A stretch of DNA of 40,654 bases, from contig JAULUH010000328.1 in assembly GCA_032111745.1 (NCBI GenBank), positions 1 to 40,654 of the forward strand, given 5' to 3'. This stretch comes from JAULUH01 sp032111745. GTDB taxonomy: Bacteria > Chloroflexota > Anaerolineae > JAAEKA01. Shown here in pieces: positions 1-8,550 of this stretch. Position 1 is the first letter of the stretch; every line of letters begins with the position of its first letter. Under the pieces are notes generated by a model, which ran no database searches, was not told the origin of the DNA, and saw only the letters and a program-made list of their open reading frames with translations. Both the position numbers and the translations under genes were made by a program.

Positions 1-819
1 GTCCAGCAGGTCCAACAACATGCCCACGTGCCTGTCGTGCTCGATCATCACGTCGTGGTAGAAGGACTGCCAGCGCCCGGCCTGGCCAAGCACATGCTCC
101 GGCGGGTGGACGCGGAAGTGCATCCAGGTGGTGTTGAACCACACGAAGAACGGCTGGTCGCCGGCGTGGGCACGCCTGATGAAGTCCTGGGCCGCCGCCA
201 GGAACTCGGCGTCGCAGGTCTCCATGCGCTTCCGGGTCAGCAGGCCGGTATCCTCGATCTTCTGCTTGCCCACGCGGCCCCAGCGCGGCTGCTCGGTGGG
301 ATCGTCCTCGTCAGTGGCCCAGGAGTGAATGACCCCGCGCGGGCCGAACATCTGCCTGAAGTTCGGGAAGTCCGCTTCCGGCGGGTAGTCCACGTGCTCC
401 GGCTCCTCCTCGGCGTTCAGGTGGTACAGGTTCCCAAAGAACTCGTCGAAGCCGTGGGCGGTGGGCAGGAACTTGTTCTGGTCGCCAAGGTGGTTCTTGC
501 CGAACTGGCCGGTCGTATAGCCCAGCGGCTTCAATAGCTCGGCAATGGTGGCATCCTCCGCCTGCAGGCCCATGTCCGCGCCCGGCATGCCCACCTTGGT
601 GAGGCCGGTGCGATAGGGGTTCTGCCCCGTGATGAAGGCGGAGCGGCCGGCCGTGCAGCTCTGCTGGCCGTATGAGTCGGTGAAGCGCATCCCCTCCCGG
701 GCGATGCGGTCGATGTTGGGCGTGCGATAGCCCATCAACCCGTCGCTGTAGCAGCTCAGGTTGGTGATGCCGATGTCGTCACCCCAGATGATGAGGATGT
801 TAGGCTTTCCGTCTGGCAT
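1..819 (-). CDS. Sulfatase (arylsulfatase family), 3' end outside window
   Basis: The first 273 residues of an alkaline-phosphatase-fold sulfatase, which hydrolyses sulfate esters; the C-terminal part lies beyond position 1. The N-terminus has the metal-binding 'WGDD' (Asp14, Asp15). Cys55 lies in SCTAGR, a C-x-A-x-R form of the formylglycine site (the commoner form is C-x-P-S-R), followed by 'SAFITGQNPYRTG'. 'GKNHLGD' (Lys108, His110) matches the second sulfatase signature. No signal peptide is visible, so the enzyme is probably cytoplasmic. The ATG at 819 has AAGGAG eight bases upstream. It lies 39 bp after the MFS gene on the same strand, which suggests uptake followed by desulfation. No sulfatase-maturing enzyme is in the window. 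The family is certain; the substrate cannot be told. Confidence 0.93.
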   Translation of the reverse strand, partial: MPDGKPNILIIWGDDIGITNLSCYSDGLMGYRTPNIDRIAREGMRFTDSYGQQSCTAGRSAFITGQNPYRTGLTKVGMPGADMGLQAEDATIAELLKPLGYTTGQFGKNHLGDQNKFLPTAHGFDEFFGNLYHLNAEEEPEHVDYPPEADFPNFRQMFGPRGVIHSWATDEDDPTEQPRWGRVGKQKIEDTGLLTRKRMETCDAEFLAAAQDFIRRAHAGDQPFFVWFNTTWMHFRVHPPEHVLGQAGRWQSFYHDVMIEHDRHVGMLLDLLD

Positions 820-858
820 GGTGGTCACTCCTTACTTGGTATGGCGCAGGATGCGCGC

Positions 859-2121
859 TCATGGCGCAGGTGCAGGGGTCTGCGCGCGCGACGGCTCGCG
901 CACGAACAGCAAAATCAGCACAGCGCCGAGCGCCAGCAGAAGGGCACTGGCGCCGAACGCTCCCGCGGCGGCGAAGCGATCGTACAGCCAACCGCCCAGC
1001 AGCGGCCCGATCACCCCGCCTAATCCGGCGGCGGCGGTGAAGTATCCCAACGCCGTGCCATGGCGTTCGCTGCCCGAGAGGTCAATCACCAGCGCCTCCG
1101 CGGCGGGTATCGCCGCCGCGAAGGCCGCGGCCTCGAACACCCATAGCAGGGCCAACGGCCAGAGCGAGCGCACCATCGGCACGGCCAGCGCGGCCAGGCC
1201 GCCCACCAGCAGCGCGATGATCAGCGGCAGGCGCCGCCCGAAGCGGTCACTCAGCCCGCCCAGGCGCGAGGGCAACACCGACCCCGCCAACGCCGCCGGC
1301 AAAAAGGCCAGCGCAATCACAAACAGGTCGGCCGAGACGTTGTCACTCAGGTATTTCACCAGAATTGGGCTCAGGATCTCGCTCCCGATCGCCACCACGA
1401 CCACAATGCCGATGACGACGCGCAGTTGGCCAGGCACATGCCATGTTCCCCCTGAGTCAGCCGGTTGATCCTTGGGGGGTACCGGCGCTTTGCCGGGGCG
1501 GGTGTTGCTGCGCTCGAGGGACTCGGGAACCCCGCGCCATACGATGGCGACCGCGAGCAGCGTGGCAACGGTGAACCCGAAGAAGAGCAGACGCCAGCCG
1601 TCGACGAGGGTCAACCCGTCGATAGCACCGCGGCTCAGCAGGAGCAGCACGCCGAAGCCGGCCACGGACCCGAGCAGGGCGCCGCGGACGGCCATCTCCT
1701 CCACCCGTCCATATTCCTCGCCACGGCAGTCGGCAGGCGCCAGGTCCGATACGATGGCCAAGACCGCCAGCCACAACAGCCCTGATCCCACGCCCTGCGC
1801 CACCTGCGCGAGAAACAGGCTGCCGACGCCGGAGGCCAACCCAAACACCGCGTTGGAAACAGCATAGCCCAACAGACCGGCGATCAAAAAAGGGCGCCGG
1901 CCGAAGCGGTCCAACCCATACCCAATGACAGGCTGGACCGCGACGACTATCAGCGCATAGGCAGATAGCAACCCGCCGATCGCGAGCGCGCTGGCCCCCA
2001 GCGCGCGGGCGATGAGGGGCAGGCCGAAGACCAGCATGCCGAAGGGTAGCGACGTGAGCAGCACGCTCAAGCGCAGACGCCGCAGGCAACGATCGGCCGT
2101 AGGATCCATTGGGTTGATCAT
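859..2121 (-). CDS. Major facilitator superfamily transporter
   Basis: A 420-residue, 12-helix permease of usual MFS length. The loop 2-3 signature 'GYGLDRFGRRPF' (about residues 68-79) is echoed in the second half by 'GGLSDRFGRRLPL', the typical twofold MFS repeat. A central cytoplasmic loop (about 205-230) is rich in charge and proline. The start is the ATG at 2121; no clear ribosome site precedes it, and Met5 is an alternative. It lies between a secreted hydrolase 46 bp upstream and the sulfatase 39 bp downstream, all on the minus strand, so it may import the product of the first or the substrate of the second. The transported compound cannot be predicted. Confidence 0.93.
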   Translation of the reverse strand: MINPMDPTADRCLRRLRLSVLLTSLPFGMLVFGLPLIARALGASALAIGGLLSAYALIVVAVQPVIGYGLDRFGRRPFLIAGLLGYAVSNAVFGLASGVGSLFLAQVAQGVGSGLLWLAVLAIVSDLAPADCRGEEYGRVEEMAVRGALLGSVAGFGVLLLLSRGAIDGLTLVDGWRLLFFGFTVATLLAVAIVWRGVPESLERSNTRPGKAPVPPKDQPADSGGTWHVPGQLRVVIGIVVVVAIGSEILSPILVKYLSDNVSADLFVIALAFLPAALAGSVLPSRLGGLSDRFGRRLPLIIALLVGGLAALAVPMVRSLWPLALLWVFEAAAFAAAIPAAEALVIDLSGSERHGTALGYFTAAAGLGGVIGPLLGGWLYDRFAAAGAFGASALLLALGAVLILLFVREPSRAQTPAPAP

Positions 2122-2167
2122 GGTACTAGCGGCTGAGACTAGGCGACAAGATACGCCACTGGTCCCA

Positions 2168-3949
2168 TCATGGTTGCCCTTCTTGGCCCGGCACGGTGAC
2201 TGGCAGCACCCACGCCAGGTCGCCCAGGAACAGCGACCCGGTTGGCGTCTGGTCGAACACCAACGCGATCTCTCGGATGTCGGTGGTGTCCACTCCCTCC
2301 AGTGCCAACAGCGGTATGCGCACCGCAGTCAACGGCACCCGGCCGGTGAACATGTCGCCGAACGTCGCGTCCTCCACCACCTCTCCAGCCGGAAAACGTA
2401 GTGCGGGCTCCTCGGGACGCGTGGTCGCCGTCGCCGTCCTCCCGTCCCCATCGGTGACCCGGAGGGAAAAGGCCTGCCCCTGGCCGCCGGCATTGAGAGG
2501 CGACAGCGGATCGACGGCCGCCCGCAGGCTGATGGCCACAGCCCGGCTCAGGTCGCCCTGGCCCTCGGGAATCTGAAAGCGCAGCGCCGCACCGGGCTTC
2601 TCCCAGCTGATAACCGCCAGCGCCGGATTGCCCGGAATGACCACGTTGGCCCGCCGGCAGGGCTCGGTGCCGGGCCGCACCATGGGCGTGTAGTAGCCCG
2701 CCTCGCAGAAGAAGGTGGTCACGCCCTCGGGCAGCACCGCCCCGCCCAGCCGGTTGGCCGTGAGCTCGCCGGCAGTGGCCGGCACGAAGACGTCGATCCG
2801 CTCGGCCGCGGCCGGCAGCACGGCAACGCGCGCCGGCAGCCCATACAGCGCGGACGGCGCCAGCGTGGACGGGTCCATGCCCAGGCGCGCCCTGGCATCC
2901 TGCGCGGCAGGGCCATCCCCGAACACCGTGGCCAGGAAGTCGACCGCGTAGTCGCCCAGGAATGCCTGCTGCGCCTCTGGCTCCAGCAACGGGTCGCAAT
3001 CCGGCCGGCCCGGCCGGCCAAAGGGATCGTCCCCGAGCGTCGTGTTGAAGAAGTTGTGGTTCGCAGCCTCGAGGAAGGCTGAGCTGATCCAGGCCTGCTG
3101 GCCGGGCAAAAGCCTGGCCGCCTCGTAGAAGACCTGGCCGTCCAGGTTGGTCACGTCGCCGTCGCACATGGGCAGGATGATGCCCAGCGGAACCGGGGAG
3201 CCGTCCGCGGGATCCGCGAAAACGGGCGAGGGTGCGATCTGCAACACGCCCGCCACCGGGCCATAGCCATCCGGGTCTGCCGCGGCCGCCGCCATCTCGG
3301 GGCTGCGGCTGAGCACCAGCGCCTTCTCCCCGCCGCGCGAATGCCCGATCAGGGCCAGGCGCCCCATGTCCGCCTGGCCTTCGAGCTCCACGCCGAACTC
3401 GTTCTTGCCCCCCGCCGCCGCCACCGCCAGCGCCCCCAGGTGCTTGGCGGCGATCTGCTCCAGCCGCTCGCCAGGCGTGGGCTCGCCGAAGCCGAAGGTG
3501 TTTTCGGCGTTGATGTTGATCGACAGCGCAACGTAGCCGTGTGCCGCCAGGTGTTCCGCCAGGTAGGCGAAGCCCCGGTAGTTGGGCCGCTCGTCCGCCG
3601 GGTCGCAGGGCCAGCGGTCGACGTGGTCGATCTCGGGGCAGCCCGGGTGCGTCCCATGCAGGATGACGACGACCGGGTACGGGCCCGCACCCGTGGTCGG
3701 CACAGCCACTACGCCGTTCAGGCGCACCGGCATGTGGCGGAAGCCGCTGTCCTCAGGAAAGCGCTCCTGGACGATGGTGGCCTCGCCCAGGTCATACGCG
3801 ACCGCCGCCGGAGCAGGCAGGGTGCCGGCGTCCGGCGCGAGGGGGCCCGGCATCGAAACGGCCGGCGATGGGGGTGGATAGCACGCGGCCAGGGCCATGA
3901 CCAGGAGGGCCAGCCCGAACGCTCGCGCCGAGACTTGGTGGCGTCGCAC
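2168..3949 (-). CDS. Secreted alpha/beta-hydrolase lipoprotein
   Basis: A 593-residue lipoprotein. I start it at GTG 3949 because AGGAGG lies six bases upstream and the resulting N-terminus is a clean signal peptide ending in lipobox LAAC (Cys23); an upstream in-frame start would add 16 residues in front of the signal. The catalytic core has 'ILHGTHPGC' (oxyanion region), the nucleophile elbow GHSRGG (Ser204), an Asp in 'LPMCDGD' (about 263-265) and a His in 'ANHNFFN' (about 298). The remaining ~270 residues are a beta-rich extension without a motif I recognise. Likely an esterase or acyl hydrolase on the outer face of the membrane. It starts 14 bp after the DUF1254 remnant and leads into the MFS and sulfatase genes. 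Confidence 0.85.
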   Translation of the reverse strand: MRRHQVSARAFGLALLVMALAACYPPPSPAVSMPGPLAPDAGTLPAPAAVAYDLGEATIVQERFPEDSGFRHMPVRLNGVVAVPTTGAGPYPVVVILHGTHPGCPEIDHVDRWPCDPADERPNYRGFAYLAEHLAAHGYVALSININAENTFGFGEPTPGERLEQIAAKHLGALAVAAAGGKNEFGVELEGQADMGRLALIGHSRGGEKALVLSRSPEMAAAAADPDGYGPVAGVLQIAPSPVFADPADGSPVPLGIILPMCDGDVTNLDGQVFYEAARLLPGQQAWISSAFLEAANHNFFNTTLGDDPFGRPGRPDCDPLLEPEAQQAFLGDYAVDFLATVFGDGPAAQDARARLGMDPSTLAPSALYGLPARVAVLPAAAERIDVFVPATAGELTANRLGGAVLPEGVTTFFCEAGYYTPMVRPGTEPCRRANVVIPGNPALAVISWEKPGAALRFQIPEGQGDLSRAVAISLRAAVDPLSPLNAGGQGQAFSLRVTDGDGRTATATTRPEEPALRFPAGEVVEDATFGDMFTGRVPLTAVRIPLLALEGVDTTDIREIALVFDQTPTGSLFLGDLAWVLPVTVPGQEGQP

Positions 3950-3963
3950 GTGCAACCTCCTGG

Positions 3964-4140
3964 TCAAAGGACCGGCACCGGCGCCGGGAACTGCCAACGG
4001 CCCTCGAGAATCTCAGGCCGGGGCCGGTACAACCGGACGTAGATGTGCATGAAGCGTCCCAAGCCGCCGGCCTCGCGCATGTGACTGGCGAAGTAGTTGT
4101 GCGTTTCGGCCCGGGTGAAGTTGTCGACGGTCACTTTCAT
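3964..4140 (-). pseudogene. DUF1254/DUF1214 remnant with the middle deleted
   Basis: A 58-codon frame starting at ATG 4140 with AGGAG upstream. Residues 1-33 (KVTVDNFTRAETHNYFAS then GGLGRF) resemble the N-terminus of DUF1254 proteins. Residues 34-58 (YVRLYRPRPEILEGRWQFP) resemble the extreme C-terminus of the companion DUF1214 domain. A normal member is several hundred residues, so the whole middle is missing while the frame is kept. I recognise the two ends from memory of the family; no alignment was run. It is the first gene after the promoter at 4420-4448 and lies 14 bp before the hydrolase, so it may still be translated and may help ribosomes reach the hydrolase start. The alternative is a genuine small protein. 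Confidence 0.55.
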
Positions 4141-4419
4141 GGCAGCGGCTCCTGGTGTAGGGTGAGCAATACCCGGCATAGTAGCGAATGGGCACCACAT
4201 CGCCGTCCCGCACCACGCAGGCGCGGCCTCCAGGTGGACGTGGCTGGCCTCCTGCCAGGGCGTTGAAGCCAGCCGATGTGCCGACACTAGGCAGGCCAAC
4301 GATCGCGGCTGTCCGTGTGCCCGTGCCCCGGCTGCCGAAGACAACGAGGCTCCACGACGTCGTCGTGGGGCCTGGTCGTGCTATCGCGCTCCCATTCCTG
4401 CACCACGAACAACGCCGCC
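4141..4419. other. Leader region without a gene; short perfect hairpin
   Basis: About 270 bp between the minus-strand promoter and the DUF1254 remnant. No frame here gives a recognisable protein. The one clear structure is a 7-3-7 inverted repeat at 4352-4368 (CCACGAC / GTCGTGG) near the predicted transcript start. It could be an operator or a 5' stem-loop. Confidence 0.4.
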
Positions 4420-4448
4420 ATCATACCCCGCCCCTGCACCTGTGTCAA
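4420..4448 (-). promoter_or_regulatory. Sigma-70-type promoter for the hydrolase-MFS-sulfatase operon
   Basis: Read on the minus strand: TTGACA (4448-4443), a 17-bp spacer, TATGAT (4425-4420). Near-perfect boxes at ideal spacing. It points at the DUF1254 remnant and the genes behind it. Confidence 0.7.
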
Positions 4449-4567
4449 GCACCCAATCGGCCGGATTCCATCTGTCGAAAGGACCAGCCAGGCCGGCCGG
4501 CCGATGCTGGCGGCGGCGGTGCGCTAGCAGGTAGGAGGGACTCCGTGGCAATCCGATGCAGGGACCG

Positions 4568-5811
4568 TCAGCCAGCCGGCAGCAGCACTGTGAACGTCGC
4601 CCCACGCCCAAGCTCGCTCTGCACTTCGATGGTCCCACCGTGGGCCTCGGCGAGGGCCTTCGCGATCGCAAGCCCCAGCCCTGACTCGTCGTCTTGCTGG
4701 CTGCGCGCCGGGTCGCCACGGTAGAAGCGATCGAAGATGTGCGGCAGGGTCTCCGGCGCGATGCCCGGCGCCGGTGTCTTGCACGGCCAGGGCGACGGCG
4801 GTCCCCTGGAGCCGGGCGGACAGGGCGATGCGCCCTGCGGGTGGTGTGTAGCGCAGCGCGTTGGTTACCAGGTTGCCGAGCACCTGGATCATCCGCTCGG
4901 GATCGACGACGACATCCGGCAGCTCCGGCTCAACCGAGACCTGCAAGGCGATGCGGCGCGCGCGGGCTACGTCGATCACGGTTCCGACCCTGCGCCCCGC
5001 CACTTCGACCGGCGCCCCACGGGCCAGCCTGTCGTCTTCGACGCGATCACCGGCGCGATAGGGCTGCGCCGGGGTGATGACGACGCCATTCTGATCCGCC
5101 AGGACGAACTGGGGTGGCCGCGGTGGCGCGCCCGGCTCGGGGGGCCTTTCCAGCTGGCGGAAAAACTCGCCTGCGCCGGCCCAGGAGCCGTGCCGCTGGT
5201 AGAAAGTCTCGGCACTGGCGATGAAGTTGTGGGTGTTCACCGTGTGTTCGACCCCTTCGATGGCGACCCCCTGGAGACGCTCGAGCAGCTCCAGGCGCGA
5301 GAAGGCATGGCCCGGTGCAGCCATCAACGTGGCGAGCAGCTCAAACTCCGACGGGGTCAGCCGGACGGGCCGATCGCCGGCGCGCACCGTGTGCGCGTCC
5401 AGGTCCAGCACGAGGTCGCCGGCGCGCAGGACCGCGGGCCGCTTCCCCTGCGGCCCGGCCCAGCACCGCGCGGATGCGGGCAACGAGCTCGCGGATCCCG
5501 AAAGGCTCGGTTACGTAGTCATCAGCGCCCAGCTCCAGACCCAGCACCTTGTCCGACTCATCCAGCCGCGCGGTGAGCAAGATGACTGGCGTGTTCCGCT
5601 CCTTACGGTAGGCGCGCAGAAGCTCGTAGCCGCCCATCTCCGGCATCAAGATGTCGAGCAGGATCAGGTCCGGCTTCTCGTGGCGCGCGACGTAGAGTGC
5701 CGTGCGGCCATTCTCCGCGGTGACAACCCGGAAGCCTTCCTCGGCCAGGTAGTCGCGCAACACCGTGCGCATGCTGGCCTTGTCATCTACCACCAGGATT
5801 GTCGTTGCCAC
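4568..5811 (-). pseudogene. Decayed OmpR-family response regulator and histidine kinase, collapsed together
   Basis: Reading from 5811: a receiver domain (TILVVDDKAS, phospho-acceptor in LLDILMPEMGG) in which the invariant Lys of 'DDYVTKPF' is Glu (DDYVTEPF). Near 5455 a one-base slip is needed to continue into a winged helix (GDLVLDLDAHTVRAG, RLTPSEFELLATLM). That domain stops early at VNTH (about 5228) and runs in frame into the sensor region of a kinase (FYQRHGSWAG, FVLADQNGVV, GAPVEVAGRRVGTVI). About 4970 it jumps in frame to the ATPase domain (IALQVSVEPELPDVVVDPERMIQVLGNLVTNALRY). The end of the first gene's winged helix, both kinase membrane segments, HAMP and the phospho-His domain are gone. 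A second slip in the DTGAG box (about 4765) is needed to reach GLGLAIAKALAEAHGG and the stop at 4568. Start GTG 5811 has GAGGA about six bases upstream. Non-functional as a two-component pair. Confidence 0.8.
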
Positions 5812-5833
5812 CGCCACTCCTCAGCCAGACCGG

Positions 5834-5950
5834 TCATTGCCGGGCGCCCGACGGCGCCTTGACCGTTGGGGCCGGCGCGACAGCGCCGCCCGAACAGGCC
5901 GACAGCACCATGGCTACGAGCAGCAGCAGAGACAGGGCCGTGGTTTTCAT
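5834..5950 (-). CDS. Very small predicted lipoprotein
   Basis: 38 residues: a signal peptide with lipobox LSAC, then about 20 residues rich in Ala and Pro. The ATG at 5950 has GAGGA about seven bases upstream. It ends 22 bp before the decayed response regulator on the same strand. It may be the surviving 5' end of a larger lipoprotein cut short in the same decay, or a genuine mini-lipoprotein. No function can be assigned. Confidence 0.5.
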   Translation of the reverse strand: MKTTALSLLLLVAMVLSACSGGAVAPAPTVKAPSGARQ

Positions 5951-6223
5951 CTTTCTTTCCTCGGTTTCTGGCATGGGTCGCAGGCAACTCGGCACTGCCG
6001 AGCGTGGTGTTCCGGATGGCCGCCAGCCATGCCTTCCGGCTGGCCCGGGAAGCAGGGACAGCCTATGCTCACAGCATAGCACGGAGTGGTGCAGAAACGG
6101 TTCAGAATTGGGATGAATTCGGCCCAGGAGCTGGGCGAGGTATCGAGGAGCTGGCCAGAGGATGGCTGGCGGAATGGAGAGGCGGCCCCCACCGCCCCAG
6201 GCATCGTCGTCGTTGCGGAACCG
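5951..6223. other. Gene-free stretch with one inverted repeat
   Basis: 273 bp between the anti-sigma-type gene and the small lipoprotein. It holds a perfect 7-3-7 inverted repeat (CTATGCT / AGCATAG, 6063-6079), with no T-tract on either side, so an operator is as likely as a terminator. I see no convincing promoter boxes. Confidence 0.35.
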
Positions 6224-6526
6224 TCAGTCGCGCACTGGCGCACCCAGCATCCGCTGCAGCGCCTCGTACTCCTCGCGGCAATCCGGGCACATGTCCAGAT
6301 GCCGCTGGACCAACGGCATCAGCGTCGCCACGTCCTCTCCCCGCCGGGCCGCCTCGGCAAACTGGTCCAGCAGATCATAGACCTCGTCGCACGACAGCTC
6401 AACGTCCTCGGTGACGCTGGCCATGTGCAAGGCCGCCACAGCCACCTGATTCCAGTCCACGGACTGGGAGGTTGCCTCACGGCCCGGTCCCCGAAATATG
6501 CTTCGCAAACGATCGATCAATCTCAT
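6224..6526 (-). CDS. Zinc-binding anti-sigma-factor-like protein (ZAS motif)
   Basis: 100 residues. Residues near 77-84 read HLDMCPDC, the H-x3-C-x2-C motif of zinc-binding anti-sigma (zf-HC2) domains, preceded by the helix typical of such domains (CDEVYDLLDQFAEAARRGEDVATLMPLVQRHL). There is no membrane segment, so it would be a soluble anti-sigma factor or redox/metal-responsive partner. I prefer ATG 6526 (MRLIDRL) because AGAGG lies nine bases upstream; the ATG three codons earlier directly abuts that AGAGG. It follows the ECF sigma gene by 47 bp on the same strand, the usual sigma/anti-sigma order. Confidence 0.75.
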   Translation of the reverse strand: MRLIDRLRSIFRGPGREATSQSVDWNQVAVAALHMASVTEDVELSCDEVYDLLDQFAEAARRGEDVATLMPLVQRHLDMCPDCREEYEALQRMLGAPVRD

Positions 6527-6573
6527 ATCTGGCATCCTCTTTTACTATCTAGACGTCTGGAGGATCAACCCTC

Positions 6574-7218
6574 TTACTCAGGTTGGAACGCCAGGAGCAA
6601 CTCGTCCGCCGAGAGTCCGTCACGCTCAAGGCTGCGCTTGAGCTTGACCCGCGCATCATGCAGCAGCTTATAGAGCGCGTTCCGCTCGGTGCCCATGCGC
6701 CGGGCCACTTCCGCCATGGGCATGCCGCTGATAGCCACCGCCGTGAGCGCCTGGCGCTGCTTGGGTGTGAGCTCTTCGGCGATCAGGCGCTGCACGTAGG
6801 CCAGGATATCACCCTGCTCGGCCAACTGGGCTGGTCCCGGCGCCGGGTCGGCAAAGAACTGCGGTGTCAGCTCACCCTCCTCGCTGACCAGTAGGCTGTC
6901 CAGGGACACATCCTGCCACCGCTTGCGCCGGAGCTCCGTCAGCGCAATGCGCACCGCGATCTTCTGAGCCCAGGTCGTGAACTGGCTACGGCCCTCAAAG
7001 GTGTGCAGCCGATCTATCACCCGCAATAGCATTTCCTGGGTCGATTCCTCCACCAGCGCCGGCATCTTGGGATCATCCCAGGCCAGCCAGTTGTCCAGCG
7101 CATAGGGCAGGCCAGCGGCAACGATCGCGGCCAGGTCCTCCAGGGCCGCCTGTTGGCTCAGGCCACTGGATCGTAGATCCGCCAGCCATTGCTCATTGGT
7201 TCGTTTCGGCCTGCTCAC
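6574..7218 (-). CDS. ECF-type RNA polymerase sigma factor
   Basis: 214 residues. Region 2 covers about 60-105, with 'TQEMLLRVIDRLHTFEGRSQFTTWAQKIAVRIALTELRRKR' matching the 2.2-2.4 core. Region 4 is 'LIAEELTPKQRQALTAVAISGMPMAEVARRMGTERNALYKLLHDARVKLK' (about 150-200), with the helix-turn-helix. The start is GTG 7218, because GGAGGAG precedes it and its GTGA overlaps the TGA stop of mazG; an ATG 11 codons upstream would lie inside mazG. A variable tail follows region 4. It is probably controlled by the ZAS protein encoded next. Confidence 0.88.
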   Translation of the reverse strand: MSRPKRTNEQWLADLRSSGLSQQAALEDLAAIVAAGLPYALDNWLAWDDPKMPALVEESTQEMLLRVIDRLHTFEGRSQFTTWAQKIAVRIALTELRRKRWQDVSLDSLLVSEEGELTPQFFADPAPGPAQLAEQGDILAYVQRLIAEELTPKQRQALTAVAISGMPMAEVARRMGTERNALYKLLHDARVKLKRSLERDGLSADELLLAFQPE

Positions 7219-8528
7219 AGCTCCTCCACGGTGGCGGCCACTTGCTGGCACAGCTGGCGCAGCTCAGTCTCGGCGTCCCGGCCGGCCCGGCGGCCCTTGG
7301 CCACCAGGTCCCAGAGCTGGCGGGCCAGCGGGTCCGCTCCCGACAGGTCAGGCATCAGTGCCGCCCGCTCCAGGCGACTCAGGTACTTGCTGGCCAACAC
7401 CAGTGCCGGCAGGGACCGCGGCACGCTGGCCAGGGGCGACGGCTCGCTGCCGCTCGCATGGCGGTTCTTGGCCCGGGCCTCCTCCTGCTTGATGCGTGCC
7501 CAGTTGGCGATGACCTCCTCGGACCCGCTCACCTCCACGTCTCCGAACACGTGGGGATGCCGGCGAATGAGCTTCTCGCTGACCAGCTCCATCACCTCTG
7601 GCCATTTGAAGCGCTCCTCCTCAGCAGCGATCTGGGCCAGCATGGCCAGGATCAAGCTGACGTCACCCAGCTCCTCGCCAATCTGGGCGTCGTCGTCCGC
7701 ATCCAATGCCTCCAGCAGCTCGTAGGTCTCCTCCAGGAGATCCTTGCGCAGCGTCTGCAGCGTCTGCTCGCGATCCCACGGGCACCCGTCGGGTGCCCTG
7801 AGGTGGGCCACGATCTCCTGCAGGCGCGCGAAGGAACCGTGTGGCCCACAGGGCGGCACATAGAGCGTGGTCAGGTGGTCGAAGTCAGACGAGTGGTCCA
7901 GCTCGGCCAGGGCCACCGGGCGCAGATCACCCACTGCCATGCCGGATGACCTGAGCACGGTGACCGGGTGATCGGCCGGATAGCTGTGTAACAGGGTAAG
8001 CTTGACATCACTCGCCAGGGACCGGCTATAGCACTGCGCCAACAGGGCCGGCCGCGAGGGATCGCACGGGGGTACATGGCTGGCCGCTGCTACCATGGCA
8101 TCGACCACCTGCAGCCCGTCGCGCTCCAGGGGATCCAGGGCCAGGGCCCAGCACACCGGCTCGACGAAACTGACCCCGTGCGCCACCTGCACCGGGATGC
8201 CTGTCTGTGCGGCCTGGTGCAGGATGAGCCAGGTCGTGGCCTCACCTACCGTCGGATCACCCGGCACGGCATAGACGACACCCTCCGGGCGCGCCCCCAG
8301 TTCGAGCACTGCGGCGGTGATCTGCTGATACACGGCCGCGAAGTCTGCCTCCGCCGCATAGATGGGATCGAAGCTGTGCACAGCCGTTCCCGGGGGCAAC
8401 GCCGCCACCGCCGGGTGCTGTTGGGTGCGCACGTAGACTTCCCCCGCCTGTTCCAGAATCTGCCACGCTGCGCGAGTAATCAATCCAGCATCCCCTGGCC
8501 CCAGGCCGACGATGGTGATCGACGCCAC
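7215..8528 (-). CDS. mazG: MazG-family nucleoside triphosphate pyrophosphohydrolase with tetrapyrrole-methylase domain
   Basis: 437 residues, two domains. Residues 1 to about 215 are a tetrapyrrole (corrin/porphyrin) methylase-like domain beginning ITIVGLGPGDAGLIT and containing 'YAVPGDPTVGEAT'. From about 240 comes the MazG domain: LRAPDGCPWDREQT, LLEETYELLEALD and GEELGDVSL, which supply the acidic metal ligands of the all-alpha NTP pyrophosphatase fold. The fused form is known from YabN-type proteins. It removes non-canonical or damaged NTPs. Start GTG 8528 has AAGGAG six bases before it. The 3' end overlaps the sigma-factor start (GTGA), implying coupled translation. Confidence 0.92.
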   Translation of the reverse strand: MASITIVGLGPGDAGLITRAAWQILEQAGEVYVRTQQHPAVAALPPGTAVHSFDPIYAAEADFAAVYQQITAAVLELGARPEGVVYAVPGDPTVGEATTWLILHQAAQTGIPVQVAHGVSFVEPVCWALALDPLERDGLQVVDAMVAAASHVPPCDPSRPALLAQCYSRSLASDVKLTLLHSYPADHPVTVLRSSGMAVGDLRPVALAELDHSSDFDHLTTLYVPPCGPHGSFARLQEIVAHLRAPDGCPWDREQTLQTLRKDLLEETYELLEALDADDDAQIGEELGDVSLILAMLAQIAAEEERFKWPEVMELVSEKLIRRHPHVFGDVEVSGSEEVIANWARIKQEEARAKNRHASGSEPSPLASVPRSLPALVLASKYLSRLERAALMPDLSGADPLARQLWDLVAKGRRAGRDAETELRQLCQQVAATVEEL

Positions 8529-8550
8529 ACCGGTCTCCTTCTGGATCTCC

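Noticed and set aside
6063..6079. Inverted repeat as an intrinsic terminator
   Set aside because: 7-bp stem without T-tract on either strand, 145 bp from the nearest stop codon.
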